Assembly: GCF_038784515.1 (NCBI RefSeq)
Contig: NZ_CP152376.1
Location: 5,422,893 to 5,486,892, forward strand
Direction of reading: 5' to 3'
Length of the DNA stretch: 64,000 bases
Source of the DNA: Rhodoferax sp. GW822-FHT02A01
GTDB taxonomy: Bacteria; Pseudomonadota; Gammaproteobacteria; Burkholderiales; Burkholderiaceae_C
A model generated the notes under the pieces. That model was not told where the DNA came from. It saw only the letters and a list, made by a program, of their open reading frames with translations, and ran no database searches. Positions within the stretch are counted from its first letter, which is position 1; the number at the start of each line of letters is the position of its first letter. This document shows, one piece after another, positions 33,423-42,381 of this stretch. Position numbers and translations under genes: made by a program.

Positions 33423-34040
33423 ATGCCGACACAACCCGCGTACAGCAGTGATGTCGCCTTCACGCCGGCAGTCAAGGCCATCCAGACCCGCAAGGGGTCG
33501 CGCCACGCCTATTCGCGCATGGAGCTCGGCGGGTCGTGGGAAACCACCATCACCCCAGAGCTTCAGGCTTTCATTGCCGAGCAGACCAGCTTTTACCTGG
33601 CGACAGCCAACCTGCAAGGTCAGCCCTACATCCAGCACCGCGGAGGGCCAGCAGGTTTTCTGCGCGTCCTGGACGAACACACATTGGCCTTTGTGGACTA
33701 CGCCGGCAACAAGCAGTACATCACTGCGGGCAACCTGTCAGAGAACCCCAACGCGCATCTGTTCCTCATGGACTACGAGCACAGGCAACGCGTCAAGATA
33801 TGGGGCCGGGCCAAAGTGGTCGAGCATGACGATGCGCTTGTCAGTGCCCTCATGCCCCCAGGCTACAAGGCCAAGGCGGAACAGGCCATTGTCTTTTCCG
33901 TATCGGCCTGGGATGCCAACTGCAACCAGCACATTCCAACCCGCTTTGATTCAGCCAAAGTTCAGGCTGCCTTGGACGCGCGGGATCAGCGCATCGCCGA
34001 GCTGGAAGCAGAGATTGCGGCCTTGCAGCGAAGTAGCTAA
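33423..34040 (+). CDS. pyridoxamine 5'-phosphate oxidase-family (FMN-binding) protein
   Basis: From ATG 33423 the protein has 205 residues. The split-barrel flavin-binding fold shows in FIAEQTSFYLATANLQGQPYIQHRGGP, LAFVDYAGNKQYITAGNL and AHLFLMDYEHRQRVKIWGRA, followed by a C-terminal coiled helix (RIAELEAEIAALQ). Relatives are flavin reductases or general stress proteins rather than the true PdxH. It ends the LysR-controlled operon, which together looks like a redox or peroxide-response set. Confidence 0.88.
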   Translation: MPTQPAYSSDVAFTPAVKAIQTRKGSRHAYSRMELGGSWETTITPELQAFIAEQTSFYLATANLQGQPYIQHRGGPAGFLRVLDEHTLAFVDYAGNKQYITAGNLSENPNAHLFLMDYEHRQRVKIWGRAKVVEHDDALVSALMPPGYKAKAEQAIVFSVSAWDANCNQHIPTRFDSAKVQAALDARDQRIAELEAEIAALQRSS

Positions 34041-34069
34041 GGGCCGCCAAGAAAACCCCTCTCAATTTC

Positions 34070-36595
34070 TTACGGGCCAAAATGGATGAATCCATGCAAG
34101 GCATTCTGACTTCCATCGCATTGCTGCTCAAAACGAAGATCCAACGCAGTTACCGCACCGTTGGCATAGGTCACGCTGTCAACGGCAAACCATCCCAGCA
34201 ATGTATTGCAACCACTCCCGTTCCCGCTCCAATCCAACCCTCCCAATACCGGGTTGTTAAAGGGATAGCGTATGAGCCCAGAGTAGTAGCCAACTTGCAG
34301 TTGGCTGATGGAGTTCGGGCCGACGAAATTTCCAGACCACCAATCATTTCCATTGATTGTGACCTGTACTCCACCGGAGGACGAGTGCAGCGCTAGTTGT
34401 GCATTGAGTGGAGTGTATGTATAGGCCCTTCCTTGGCCAATGTAGTCGCCGGAGTCACTCTGCAGATAGACAAAATTGCCGGAACTTGGTACCGCACCAG
34501 GCGCTGGTTGCCAAAGGCCACTCGGTATGGGTGTAAACGGCTGCGGTGTGGTGGCGGTTCCAGGTGCAAAAGTCTGAAACGTCCAGGAGCGGCTAGCCGC
34601 AATTGGATCACCCGCCACATCTTTGACACTGCTGCTGACGGTGGCTCGGTACACCGTATTCACGGTCAACGGTGTGGTCGGCGTGAAGGTGGCAGTTGTG
34701 CCGGAATAGCCAACGGTTCCCGAAATGGGCCCCGAAGGGTCGGACACCGTGAAATTGCTGTTGTTCACTGTACTGGCGTCTACAGTGCCGCTGAAAGTGG
34801 CGGTCACCACTGCGTTTAGTGCAACCGGATAGCTATACGGAGTCGGACTGGTCGCAGCAACGCTTACTCTGTTCTTGGTATAGAAATACCAGGAATAGTT
34901 GTTACCCAAGGAAGCCCCCGATTGGCTTTTCACATTACCCGAGACAGTCGCTGTGTAGTACGTGTTGGCCGCCAATGGCGCGGAGGGGGTGAACGTCAAA
35001 GTCGAGCCCGACGCGGAAACGGTTCCCGTAACGGGAGTACCGCCAGAGGTGAGTGTGAAAGTTGTACCCGTAACCGTGCTCACATCCACGGGAACGCTCA
35101 ATGTAAGCGTAATCGGTTCTGTTACTGCGACACCCGTTGCCCCGCTGAGTGGTGTGGTGCTCACCACACTGGGCGCAGGGAATGTGATTGAAGTGCTGGT
35201 CAGTGTCAGCGTCGTTCCATTCACGGGACCAACCGACTGCAGACGCAAGATTTTCCCGTTGGTGTCGATGGTCAAACAGGTGATGTTCGTCGTTGGGATT
35301 CCTTTTGTTGCACCTGTTGGAGTCGCCGAGACGCTGATGCACAGATTGGCCGTACCAGGAGCTGTGCCAGTCTGCAAAGACCAACTCTCCTCGAATTGAT
35401 CTACAGAATTGGATCGCGTGGCATCCGTGTAGTCGATGCCCACGCTGAATCTTCCTGAAGAGCCAACCGTTGCGTTGCGGGGCAGAGGAATCTGATTCGA
35501 GAACACCGTGTAGGAATTGGAGCTCACGCTCCCCAGACTCTTGTAGGGCGCCACGCCGAAATACAAGGTGCTGGGTTGCAACTGCACAGTGTTGCCCTGA
35601 TAGCTGACGTAGCCAGTCTGGCTGGCCGCAAGGGCCGGCTGTCCAGCAAATGTCTGCGGACCGTTCAAGGGTGTATTGGTTTGGTTCAGCGTGATTGTGT
35701 TGCCCTGATAGGTGCCTGTCATATTGATGGTCAGGGCACTGGTTTGAAGCGTAGTAAAGGCGAGGTCCACCGGAAAGTAGACCGCGGTACTGCCACTGCC
35801 GGTGCTGCGGTATGCCGTTGCCAAAGCAGTTACCAATGCTGCCGGTGGACTGAATTGCGAGGCCGCAGCGCTGCCTAGCAAACTCGCGTGGGAAACCCCG
35901 GAGTTGGTCATCGCTACCCGGAGGGCCTCCAGCATGTCGTCCTGGGGATTGCCCGGAGTCGGCGAAAACACGGAGAAGAAGGGGTTGTTGCCATCAGCAT
36001 ACATGGGGAGCGTCGGAAATGCCGCATTGAGATTGGCAAGCGCGGTGTCCGCTTGGGTTTGTGTCAATGCAGATAGTCCGGCAGAACTTCCAGCCAGAGA
36101 TGAGAACCATGTGGAAGGACTTGGATTGCCCACCATGTTGGCAACCAGCAGATCCGTGAGCGGTGTGACATTGACGGTTGCGCTACTGATCGTCACCGAA
36201 TGGTAGACATTCGAATTGGGCACCCCAGCTACCGTTCCTCCGCTGGCTTCTGCAGCGCACGGGAGACCTTGCCCGTTCAATACGACTTGCCAGTTGCCAT
36301 TTGCATCGGTTCTGGACGGTGGTGGGGCAACACCTGTGGCGCAAACCACATGCACTTCGGCGTTGACAACCGGATTTCCTACCGCCACAACGCCACTGAG
36401 GCTCGCAACCGTCGGATTGCTGCCACCGGTAGACCCTGCTCCACTCCCTACGTTCCCGCCGCCACCTCCGCCGCCACAGGCAGCAAGTGACACAGTCACG
36501 AGCACGCTGGACAGTAGTGCAGCGAAACGAAGTGCGCACAACTTCAACGCGAAAGACCTACTGACCGAAAAAACTTGGCACGGTGTCTTTGCCAT
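34070..36595 (-). CDS. large surface lipoprotein with Ig-like (Big_5) repeats
   Basis: The 841-residue protein begins with a lipoprotein signal ending VSLAAC (Cys at about residue 40), followed by a run of seven glycines. A carboxypeptidase-regulatory-like segment follows (SLSGVVAVGNPVVNAEVHVVC), then a central region of unknown fold. Two Big_5 Ig-like repeats come next (each starting with TPLSGATGVAV or TSPTPYSYPVA and containing NTYYTATVSG or NTVYRATVSS). The last 140 residues, with YLQSDSGDYIGQGRAYTY and GCNTLLGWFAVDSVTY, form a domain recurring in secreted betaproteobacterial proteins. A GGAGAGGAA site precedes the ATG. Role unknown; surface or adhesion function is plausible. Confidence 0.85.
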   Translation of the reverse strand: MAKTPCQVFSVSRSFALKLCALRFAALLSSVLVTVSLAACGGGGGGGNVGSGAGSTGGSNPTVASLSGVVAVGNPVVNAEVHVVCATGVAPPPSRTDANGNWQVVLNGQGLPCAAEASGGTVAGVPNSNVYHSVTISSATVNVTPLTDLLVANMVGNPSPSTWFSSLAGSSAGLSALTQTQADTALANLNAAFPTLPMYADGNNPFFSVFSPTPGNPQDDMLEALRVAMTNSGVSHASLLGSAAASQFSPPAALVTALATAYRSTGSGSTAVYFPVDLAFTTLQTSALTINMTGTYQGNTITLNQTNTPLNGPQTFAGQPALAASQTGYVSYQGNTVQLQPSTLYFGVAPYKSLGSVSSNSYTVFSNQIPLPRNATVGSSGRFSVGIDYTDATRSNSVDQFEESWSLQTGTAPGTANLCISVSATPTGATKGIPTTNITCLTIDTNGKILRLQSVGPVNGTTLTLTSTSITFPAPSVVSTTPLSGATGVAVTEPITLTLSVPVDVSTVTGTTFTLTSGGTPVTGTVSASGSTLTFTPSAPLAANTYYTATVSGNVKSQSGASLGNNYSWYFYTKNRVSVAATSPTPYSYPVALNAVVTATFSGTVDASTVNNSNFTVSDPSGPISGTVGYSGTTATFTPTTPLTVNTVYRATVSSSVKDVAGDPIAASRSWTFQTFAPGTATTPQPFTPIPSGLWQPAPGAVPSSGNFVYLQSDSGDYIGQGRAYTYTPLNAQLALHSSSGGVQVTINGNDWWSGNFVGPNSISQLQVGYYSGLIRYPFNNPVLGGLDWSGNGSGCNTLLGWFAVDSVTYANGAVTALDLRFEQQCDGSQNALHGFIHFGP

Positions 36596-36858
36596 TTTTA
36601 TATTCCTCTCCCTTAAGCAACTTCCCCATATTTTATTGAATTGGGTTGAAATACGGAGGTGCTATACGGAGTATCTCAGACTGCGAGGCCAATGCCCTTA
36701 TGTTCAGAGATCGCAAGCATCAAAGCTCATTGAGACTGTCGCCTTTGCGTATTGCCGGACACCCAGCGTTTCAGGATTGAGTCGAAGCTCCAAGACCAGC
36801 CTTCTACCGCAAGACCCCGAGTGAGTAATCATTTAGGAAAGGCTGAGCTACGCATTCA
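36596..36858. other. intergenic region, no gene recognised
   Basis: These 263 bases separate the lipoprotein start from the P-type ATPase stop, both on the minus strand. They must hold the lipoprotein promoter. I see no convincing small gene, strong hairpin or RNA. Confidence 0.5.
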
Positions 36859-39363
36859 TCAGTACACCTTCGATGTCCTACCTATTGCCAGCTTCGCCAT
36901 CTGGGAAAAGACAATTGAACCGATGCCGACCATGAACGCTGCGGTACCTAACAACGCTGCGGGCGGTCTGAAAGAAAAAGCAGATGAAGCAAATGGCAAA
37001 TAAACAATCGACAACAGCCCGACCAGGGTTGCAAGCAGAATCCAGCCCACTATGGGCTTCAAACCTGTGAACATCTGGCGCCATCCAAAGTCCGAAGAAC
37101 GTGAAGGGAAGATGAGCGCAGCATTTGCTACAACCAGCACAATAAAAGCCATTCCGCGAGCTTCACCGATATCAACACCAGCACGCAAAGACCAGCTATA
37201 GCAAGCCAGTACCAAAGCAGTCACTATGGACCCTTGCAGCAAACTCAGTACCAGTTGCCGTGCAGAAATAAGGTGTTCTTTGGACGAACGTGGTGGTTGT
37301 TCCATCAATCGTGTGCTACCCGATTCGGCTTCAAAGACAACGGAACACGCCGGATCAATGACCAGCTCCAGGAAGGCAATATGAATGGGTGCAAGTACGA
37401 GTGGCAAACCAAACAGAAGTGGCAAGATGGAAAGTCCAATGATGGGAATGTGTACGGCAAGCGTGTAGACCAATGCCTGGCGGAGATTTGCAAAAATGCG
37501 GCGTCCCAGGCGAATGGCAGAAACAATCGCTTTGAAGTCATCATCTAGCAGAACCAATGAAGCAGCCTCACGCGCCACGTCCGTGCCTCGTTTGCCCATT
37601 GCGATGCCAATATGCGCGGCCTTGAGGGCCGGAGCATCGTTGACACCGTCCCCTGTCATCGCAACGACTTCGTGTTGCCCTTTCAACGCTTCAACTATTG
37701 CAAGCTTTTGATGAGGCAAAACGCGCGCAAAGACGTTTGTTCTGCTAAGTCTTTCACTACGGGACGTGCCGTCCAACTCATCCAGTTCCGCCCCCGTAAT
37801 CACTTCCTTGCTGTCAATACCAGCTCCAGATGCAATGGCACGCGCCGTGCGAGGGTGATCACCAGTAATCATCACTACGCGGATGCCAGCCTTTAAACAC
37901 TCCGCCACAGCACTGGGTACTTCTGGCCTCAGCGGATCAGCCAATCCAATCAGCCCCACAAATTCAAAGTCGAAGCCATGCTGTGCGTCGGGCCAAGTCG
38001 TCTGTGCGTTGTGCTGGGCTTTCCCAACCGCCAGCACCCGCAAGCCCTTGTCAGCCATCGCCAATGTGTCCTGGGCCAACTTCCTGCGTTGCTCCTCATC
38101 CAAATGGCAGAGCTCAGCAATCGCTTCTGGAGACCCCTTTGTCGCAACAACGTCGTAATTCAACGTGTCATGTCGCCAAAGATGTGTCATGGCCAACAAG
38201 GCGGAAGACAACTCATATTCCCGTGCCAAAGACCAGTTCGGGTGCAAATGGTGGGTATTGGCCAACATATTCCGGGCCATGCTATGAAACGCAACTTCCA
38301 TCGGGTCGTGCGGTTCAATCTCGCTGGCCAAAACCACGTACTCAAGCAGCTCATGGAATGAGTCTGGCAATTCGCCGTCGGAAAGACTCACCGTATCCAG
38401 AAGAACGCCCTGTACGGACAACGCTGCAACTGTCATTCGGTTCTCTGTCAGCGTACCGGTTTTGTCGACGCAAAGAACCGTCGTTTCACCAAGCGTCTCG
38501 ATGGCATTGAGTCGGCGCGTCAATACCCGCTTTCTTGCAATGCGGCGTGCGCCCAGTGCCAAGAAAATAATCATGATGACGGGGAATTCCTGCGGCAGGA
38601 GTCCCATTGCTAGCGTAATGCCAGCCAGTAGTGCATCAAGCCAACTGCTGCGCAAACTCCAATAGAGCAATGCGAAAACCACGCTGACAATGACGCCTAT
38701 GACAGCCAGGCGCCGTGTCAAAAGACCAATTTCATCGCGCAATGGAGAAGACTCCAGATGGATGTCTTGCAGCGACTTGCCAATGTGACCCAATTCGGTG
38801 GATTGGCCAATTGCCGTAACGCGCATCACGCCCTGACCACGCACCACCATGGTTCCTGCGAAGACCTTGTCCGGGCCTTCAAACTTTGCCACTGCTTCAG
38901 ATTCACCTGTCAGCATGGACTCATCCACTGCCAGTTCGTGCGCCTGCAATACCCAACCATCGGCCGGGATGCGATCGCCCTCCGAGAGAATCAGCACATC
39001 GTCCCGAACCACTTCGCGCCCAGCAATTCGGGATGGTGCACCATCCCGTATGGCCAGTGCGCGGGGACTGGAGAGATCGCGCAATGCCTCGAGTGCGTTC
39101 TCGGTGCGCCTCTCCTGTAGAACCGTCACTGCAATGATGACGACGACAAATCCGAGGAGGATCAATGCCTCATGAGGATCACCCATGGCCAAATAGATAA
39201 GTCCGGCTCCAATAAGAAGCAGGAACATCGGCTCGCGCATGACTTCACCCGTGATGTCCAGAAGCGTTCTGCTCTGGTTCACACCCAGTTCATTGGGCCC
39301 CTCGCTTTTCAGGCGATTCAGTGCCTCAGCTTGGGTCAACCCGGTGAGTGATTCTGTAGGCAC
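36859..39363 (-). CDS. P-type cation-transporting ATPase with PQEFP motif
   Basis: This 834-residue protein starts at GTG 39363 and has P2-type ATPase order: N-terminal cation ATPase domain, actuator with TGES at 152-155, phosphorylation site DKTGTLT (Asp300), MTGDGVNDAPALKAAHIGIAMG hinge motif, and about ten membrane helices. In helix M4, where Ca2+ pumps have PEGLP, it has PQEFP (257-261), as in a variant group of proteobacterial pumps with uncertain ion. No N-terminal heavy-metal-binding (CxxC) domain is present, so it is not a P1B heavy-metal pump. A nearby ZIP transporter gene hints at divalent metals, but they may not be co-transcribed. Confidence 0.9.
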   Translation of the reverse strand: MPTESLTGLTQAEALNRLKSEGPNELGVNQSRTLLDITGEVMREPMFLLLIGAGLIYLAMGDPHEALILLGFVVVIIAVTVLQERRTENALEALRDLSSPRALAIRDGAPSRIAGREVVRDDVLILSEGDRIPADGWVLQAHELAVDESMLTGESEAVAKFEGPDKVFAGTMVVRGQGVMRVTAIGQSTELGHIGKSLQDIHLESSPLRDEIGLLTRRLAVIGVIVSVVFALLYWSLRSSWLDALLAGITLAMGLLPQEFPVIMIIFLALGARRIARKRVLTRRLNAIETLGETTVLCVDKTGTLTENRMTVAALSVQGVLLDTVSLSDGELPDSFHELLEYVVLASEIEPHDPMEVAFHSMARNMLANTHHLHPNWSLAREYELSSALLAMTHLWRHDTLNYDVVATKGSPEAIAELCHLDEEQRRKLAQDTLAMADKGLRVLAVGKAQHNAQTTWPDAQHGFDFEFVGLIGLADPLRPEVPSAVAECLKAGIRVVMITGDHPRTARAIASGAGIDSKEVITGAELDELDGTSRSERLSRTNVFARVLPHQKLAIVEALKGQHEVVAMTGDGVNDAPALKAAHIGIAMGKRGTDVAREAASLVLLDDDFKAIVSAIRLGRRIFANLRQALVYTLAVHIPIIGLSILPLLFGLPLVLAPIHIAFLELVIDPACSVVFEAESGSTRLMEQPPRSSKEHLISARQLVLSLLQGSIVTALVLACYSWSLRAGVDIGEARGMAFIVLVVANAALIFPSRSSDFGWRQMFTGLKPIVGWILLATLVGLLSIVYLPFASSAFSFRPPAALLGTAAFMVGIGSIVFSQMAKLAIGRTSKVY

Positions 39364-39399
39364 ACCATTCCAATCAAATTGCTCGCATTGTCAACTGGT

Positions 39400-39501
39400 T
39401 CAGTCAAAGAGTTCCTGCATTTTGTCGAGTTCACGCCGGTCAAGCCAGACTCCCCTGCACTGAGGGCAGTAGTCCATTTCAACACGGAGGCGATCCGTCA
39501 T
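39400..39501 (-). CDS. short zf-TFIIB-type zinc-ribbon peptide, possibly truncated
   Basis: The 33-residue frame reads MTDRLRVEMDYCPQCRGVWL then DRRELDKMQELFD. The second half is the conserved knuckle of zf-TFIIB/DUF-type small proteins (C-P-x-C-R-G-V-W-L-D-R-x-E-L-D-K). Full-length relatives begin with a first C-x-x-C about 20 residues earlier; here the frame is closed by a TAG five codons before the ATG, and no first knuckle is visible upstream. It is therefore either a reduced gene or a degraded remnant. It lies between the P-type ATPase and a small membrane protein gene on the same strand. Confidence 0.55.
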   Translation of the reverse strand: MTDRLRVEMDYCPQCRGVWLDRRELDKMQELFD

Positions 39502-39532
39502 GGAGTCCGGGCTTTCCTAGGGATATGCTTGG

Positions 39533-39697
39533 TCACGTCATGTGCTGATCGGAAGTCTGTTCTCGTGCATATATATCTCCAGGATTCCCGCCCAGGCTGT
39601 ACGGAATGCTCAAAAATGCAGTGAGCACCATGGGAACCAAAGCCATCACCACCACGCGAAGGTAGGCGACAACAAAATTTTTGAGATCTGTATTCAT
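39533..39697 (-). CDS. small single-span membrane protein
   Basis: The ATG at 39697 is preceded by GGAG at good spacing and opens a 54-residue frame. The N-terminal MNTDLKNFVVAYLRVVVMAL and the following PMVLTAFLSIPYSLGG form one long hydrophobic segment, and the C-terminus is polar (GDIYAREQTSDQHMT). It resembles small proteins encoded near metal or cytochrome genes but I cannot name the family. It follows the ZIP transporter gene by 68 bases on the same strand. Confidence 0.55.
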   Translation of the reverse strand: MNTDLKNFVVAYLRVVVMALVPMVLTAFLSIPYSLGGNPGDIYAREQTSDQHMT

Positions 39698-39765
39698 TGC
39701 ATACTCCATTGATTCAATTGAATATGCCAATCCTAGGGTGCTCAAATTAAGGTGCGCTGAAGCAC

Positions 39766-40485
39766 TCATCTTCCCAGCAGTTGGATACTCCAAAAAGCCA
39801 GAAATCCGCCAAACAAGACCAGGGTAGCAACGGGCTTTTCTTGCACTTCGTGGGCTTCAATCAACAACTCTTCCGTCACCAAGTACAACAGGGCTGCTGC
39901 ACTGAATGCCAGCGTCCCTCCGATAACCGCGTGCGAGGCGCCGCTCAACAATACGGTGCCCAACAGTGCAAACAGCAACACAGTAACGCCCAGTGCGCCG
40001 GACAGGATGATGATGCGCCGTCCCGACGTGGCGCCAGATGCCAACGCCAACCCCAGGAACAGCAACTCCACGGATAGGCCTAGCGCCAGTATGGTGCCGG
40101 TCTGGCCGCCAGCCGCAAAGCCGGCGCCAATGATGAAGCCATCGGTTGCCACATCTATAAATGTGGCCAGCAACAGGCCACTCCCCACGCCAGCAGCAGC
40201 CCCCATCAACTGGGCTTGGTGCTCCAGCCGCATTGTCCAGAGCTTGATGCCGTACATGAACAGACTACCCAACGCAAAGCATGCAATCAGTACCAGGCTG
40301 GGAGCATGCTCGCGCTCAATCTCGGGCAACAGTTCTACGGCAAGCGCCGCCAGCACCACACCCGCAGCAAAGTGCTGGATCAGACTGCGTGCCTGATGGC
40401 TTGGCGTCCAGACTGCGGCCAATATGCCGCCCAGCAGTGCAACCACTGCCGGTATGGTCATGATCAGAAAGTCTTGTGTGTACAT
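39766..40485 (-). CDS. ZIP-family divalent metal transporter
   Basis: The 239-residue protein has about eight hydrophobic segments. The ZIP-type helices IV and V show as RSLIQHFAAGVVLAALAVELLPE and GFIIGAGFAAGGQTGTILALGLSVELLFLG, with a His and Glu in place of some usual metal ligands. A long polar loop lies between helices III and IV. ZIP proteins bring Zn2+ or Fe2+ into the cytosol. It sits 31 bases after the membrane-protein gene at 40516-41064 and may belong to the electron-transfer operon upstream. Confidence 0.85.
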   Translation of the reverse strand: MYTQDFLIMTIPAVVALLGGILAAVWTPSHQARSLIQHFAAGVVLAALAVELLPEIEREHAPSLVLIACFALGSLFMYGIKLWTMRLEHQAQLMGAAAGVGSGLLLATFIDVATDGFIIGAGFAAGGQTGTILALGLSVELLFLGLALASGATSGRRIIILSGALGVTVLLFALLGTVLLSGASHAVIGGTLAFSAAALLYLVTEELLIEAHEVQEKPVATLVLFGGFLAFWSIQLLGR

Positions 40486-40515
40486 TGATTAAGTCCCTGT
40501 TGAAATGTCAGTTCA

Positions 40516-41064
40516 TTACTTGGGCGTTGCAGGTGTCACATGCACCAGCGCCTTGGCCAGGTTGCGATAGATTCTTCCGTGTCGAACCGACGGCCACCAC
40601 TCATACAAGAATATCTGCAATGGGCGCCACATGGCCACCCAGCCGCCAATGATCAAGCTCTCCCGCAGGACCCGCAAAAAGGTGTTGCCCACATTGCCGG
40701 ACAGCAGATCTGCACCCAGCAGACAAAGCAACAGGAAAGCCAACCCGATCAACAAACTGACGCGCCCCTCACGCAGCAGCAGCCCCAACTGGCGTTTGGT
40801 GATGGTGGTCTTGTAGTCAAAGAAGTTGTGAATCGCTTCTGCCACCAGAGGCGTGGGGTCTTGATCCGGCATCTGTTCCATGTGCACGATGATGCGGAAA
40901 TGGCTGTCGGACGGAAATTCCATGGCCCAACTCTCGAGGTATTCCTGCGCATCGCGGTCCAGATCGCAGTGGTGAAACGGCGTCGGGTCCATCGAGTTGA
41001 AGAGCTCCGAGAGCTTGTCAATCCGCAATTCAATCTGGTGCACAGGCGGCACATGCTTTCTCAT
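40516..41064 (-). CDS. conserved membrane protein of unknown function
   Basis: This 182-residue protein has a soluble acidic N-terminal half (about residues 1-95, with LRIDKLSELFNSMDPTPFHHCDLD) and two membrane helices in the C-terminal half (LLIGLAFLLLCLLGADLL and a second around IIGGWVAMWRPLQIF). The gene is 17 bases after the octaheme cytochrome gene on the same strand. I do not recognise a named family. The operon context suggests an assembly or scaffold role for the electron-transfer proteins. Confidence 0.75.
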   Translation of the reverse strand: MRKHVPPVHQIELRIDKLSELFNSMDPTPFHHCDLDRDAQEYLESWAMEFPSDSHFRIIVHMEQMPDQDPTPLVAEAIHNFFDYKTTITKRQLGLLLREGRVSLLIGLAFLLLCLLGADLLSGNVGNTFLRVLRESLIIGGWVAMWRPLQIFLYEWWPSVRHGRIYRNLAKALVHVTPATPK

Positions 41065-41080
41065 GGTTCAGCCTCCTCCG

Positions 41081-41797
41081 TCAGTCATCGTCCCCTCCGC
41101 CCTCGCCTCCTTCACCATCGGCGCTACGGTGACAACGCACACAGTTGTCCAGATCACGTATGCCCTCGTCGCGATGCTCCCGCAAAACGTTTTGCACCGT
41201 GTGCTCGTGGCAGCCATAGCAGGTGTAGCGACTGTAGTCATTGCCCACGTGGCAGGTGACGCACTCCACATTGTGGTCCCGGTCCAGCACGAACGATTTG
41301 TCGTGGTCGAAGCTGGCTGGCTTCCAGGCGGTTTGTGCATGGCATTGGCTGCAGTTGCCGGTGATCTTGGTGTGCAGCTTGTCGGCAGGCGCGCGGTGGC
41401 AGGTCTGGCATTGCTCGCGTACGTTGCTGCGCAACAGTCCATGGGAGAACGGCTTGCGGCTGCGTTGCGTCAGCTTGGGGCCAGCGTGGTCGCTGTGGCA
41501 TGTCATGCAGTTTTGTTCCAGCAAATCCTGGTGGAAGGAGACTTTCAAGGTCTTGCGCGCAATTGGCTTTCCCTGTGTGTTGCGCAAGCCAATGTCAGGC
41601 AGGGCGTGGCATGCGATGCAACGGCTGGATGCGGCCCCGCGCAGGGGTGCATGGCAGGCAAAGCAGTCGGTGGCAATGTTGGCGTGTCCCGCGATCAGCG
41701 GGCCGGGGCTCACCATCAGGTGCGGGTAGACGAACACCAGCGCCAGTAGCAGCAACAGGTTCAGACTGACCAAAGCCAGGACCCAACGGCGCGTCAT
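41081..41797 (-). CDS. membrane-anchored octaheme c-type cytochrome
   Basis: The ATG at 41797, in an ATGA overlap with the cytochrome b gene, gives 238 residues. An N-terminal helix (WVLALVSLNLLLLLALVFVY) anchors it to the inner membrane, and the remainder carries eight C-x-x-C-H heme sites (CFACH, CIACH, CMTCH, CQTCH, CSQCH, CVTCH, CYGCH, CVRCH) plus many further histidines for axial ligands. The C-terminus is an acidic Gly/Asp tail. It resembles class III/c7-type cytochromes. It probably takes electrons from the adjacent membrane cytochrome b and passes them on in the periplasm. Confidence 0.92.
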   Translation of the reverse strand: MTRRWVLALVSLNLLLLLALVFVYPHLMVSPGPLIAGHANIATDCFACHAPLRGAASSRCIACHALPDIGLRNTQGKPIARKTLKVSFHQDLLEQNCMTCHSDHAGPKLTQRSRKPFSHGLLRSNVREQCQTCHRAPADKLHTKITGNCSQCHAQTAWKPASFDHDKSFVLDRDHNVECVTCHVGNDYSRYTCYGCHEHTVQNVLREHRDEGIRDLDNCVRCHRSADGEGGEGGGDDD

Positions 41798-42381
41798 TTC
41801 CAACCCCAGAAAAGAAAGACGGCGACGATGTGCGCCAGTGCCAGCACGCCAAACGCCAGAGTGATGGGGAAATGCACTGCACGCCACTGTTTGACCACAT
41901 CGAAGGTCAGGCTATCCACATAGACTTGCTCGTCCAGCTCCGCTTCCGGCACACCCCGGCGCAACATCGTCTGGCGCGCCTCCAGCATGCGCTTGCGTGC
42001 ACGATCCAGCAGAAACTTGCCTGCCAAGCCACTGCCGACATTGACCAGCATGGCGCCTACGGCCAGCCAGCCCAGGATTGCATTGAAGTGGATTCCGGCA
42101 TGTACCAGGATCAGCAAAGAGCCCAGCCAGGCCTGGTACTCATGCCAGCGCAGCAGCGCCAGGGGACTCCCTCCGGAAATTATTTTTCTCTTGCGCAGCG
42201 AATAGCGGAAGGAGTACAGGACCAGCAACAAGCCGACAATGCCCAGGTAGCGACCAATCCACACCAGTCCAAGCCAATGCAGCAGGGCATCCAGCAACAA
42301 TGTTCCCCCCACCAGGGTCGCAAACGACAGCAGGAACGGGATGATTTCGCGCGTAATGAGCCGGGGTTTCATAGTGCTCAT
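41794..42381 (-). CDS. membrane b-type cytochrome subunit
   Basis: The 195-residue protein has four to five membrane helices with paired histidines: LLRWHEYQAWLG, LILVHAGIHFNAIL, RAVHFPITLAF and LALAHIVAVFLF, suitable for two b hemes across the membrane, in the manner of cytochrome b561 or ferric-reductase domains. It lies in an ATGA chain between a flavin/2Fe-2S reductase gene and an octaheme cytochrome gene. The natural reading is transmembrane electron transfer from the cytoplasmic reductase to the periplasmic cytochrome. Confidence 0.82.
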   Translation of the reverse strand: MSTMKPRLITREIIPFLLSFATLVGGTLLLDALLHWLGLVWIGRYLGIVGLLLVLYSFRYSLRKRKIISGGSPLALLRWHEYQAWLGSLLILVHAGIHFNAILGWLAVGAMLVNVGSGLAGKFLLDRARKRMLEARQTMLRRGVPEAELDEQVYVDSLTFDVVKQWRAVHFPITLAFGVLALAHIVAVFLFWGWK

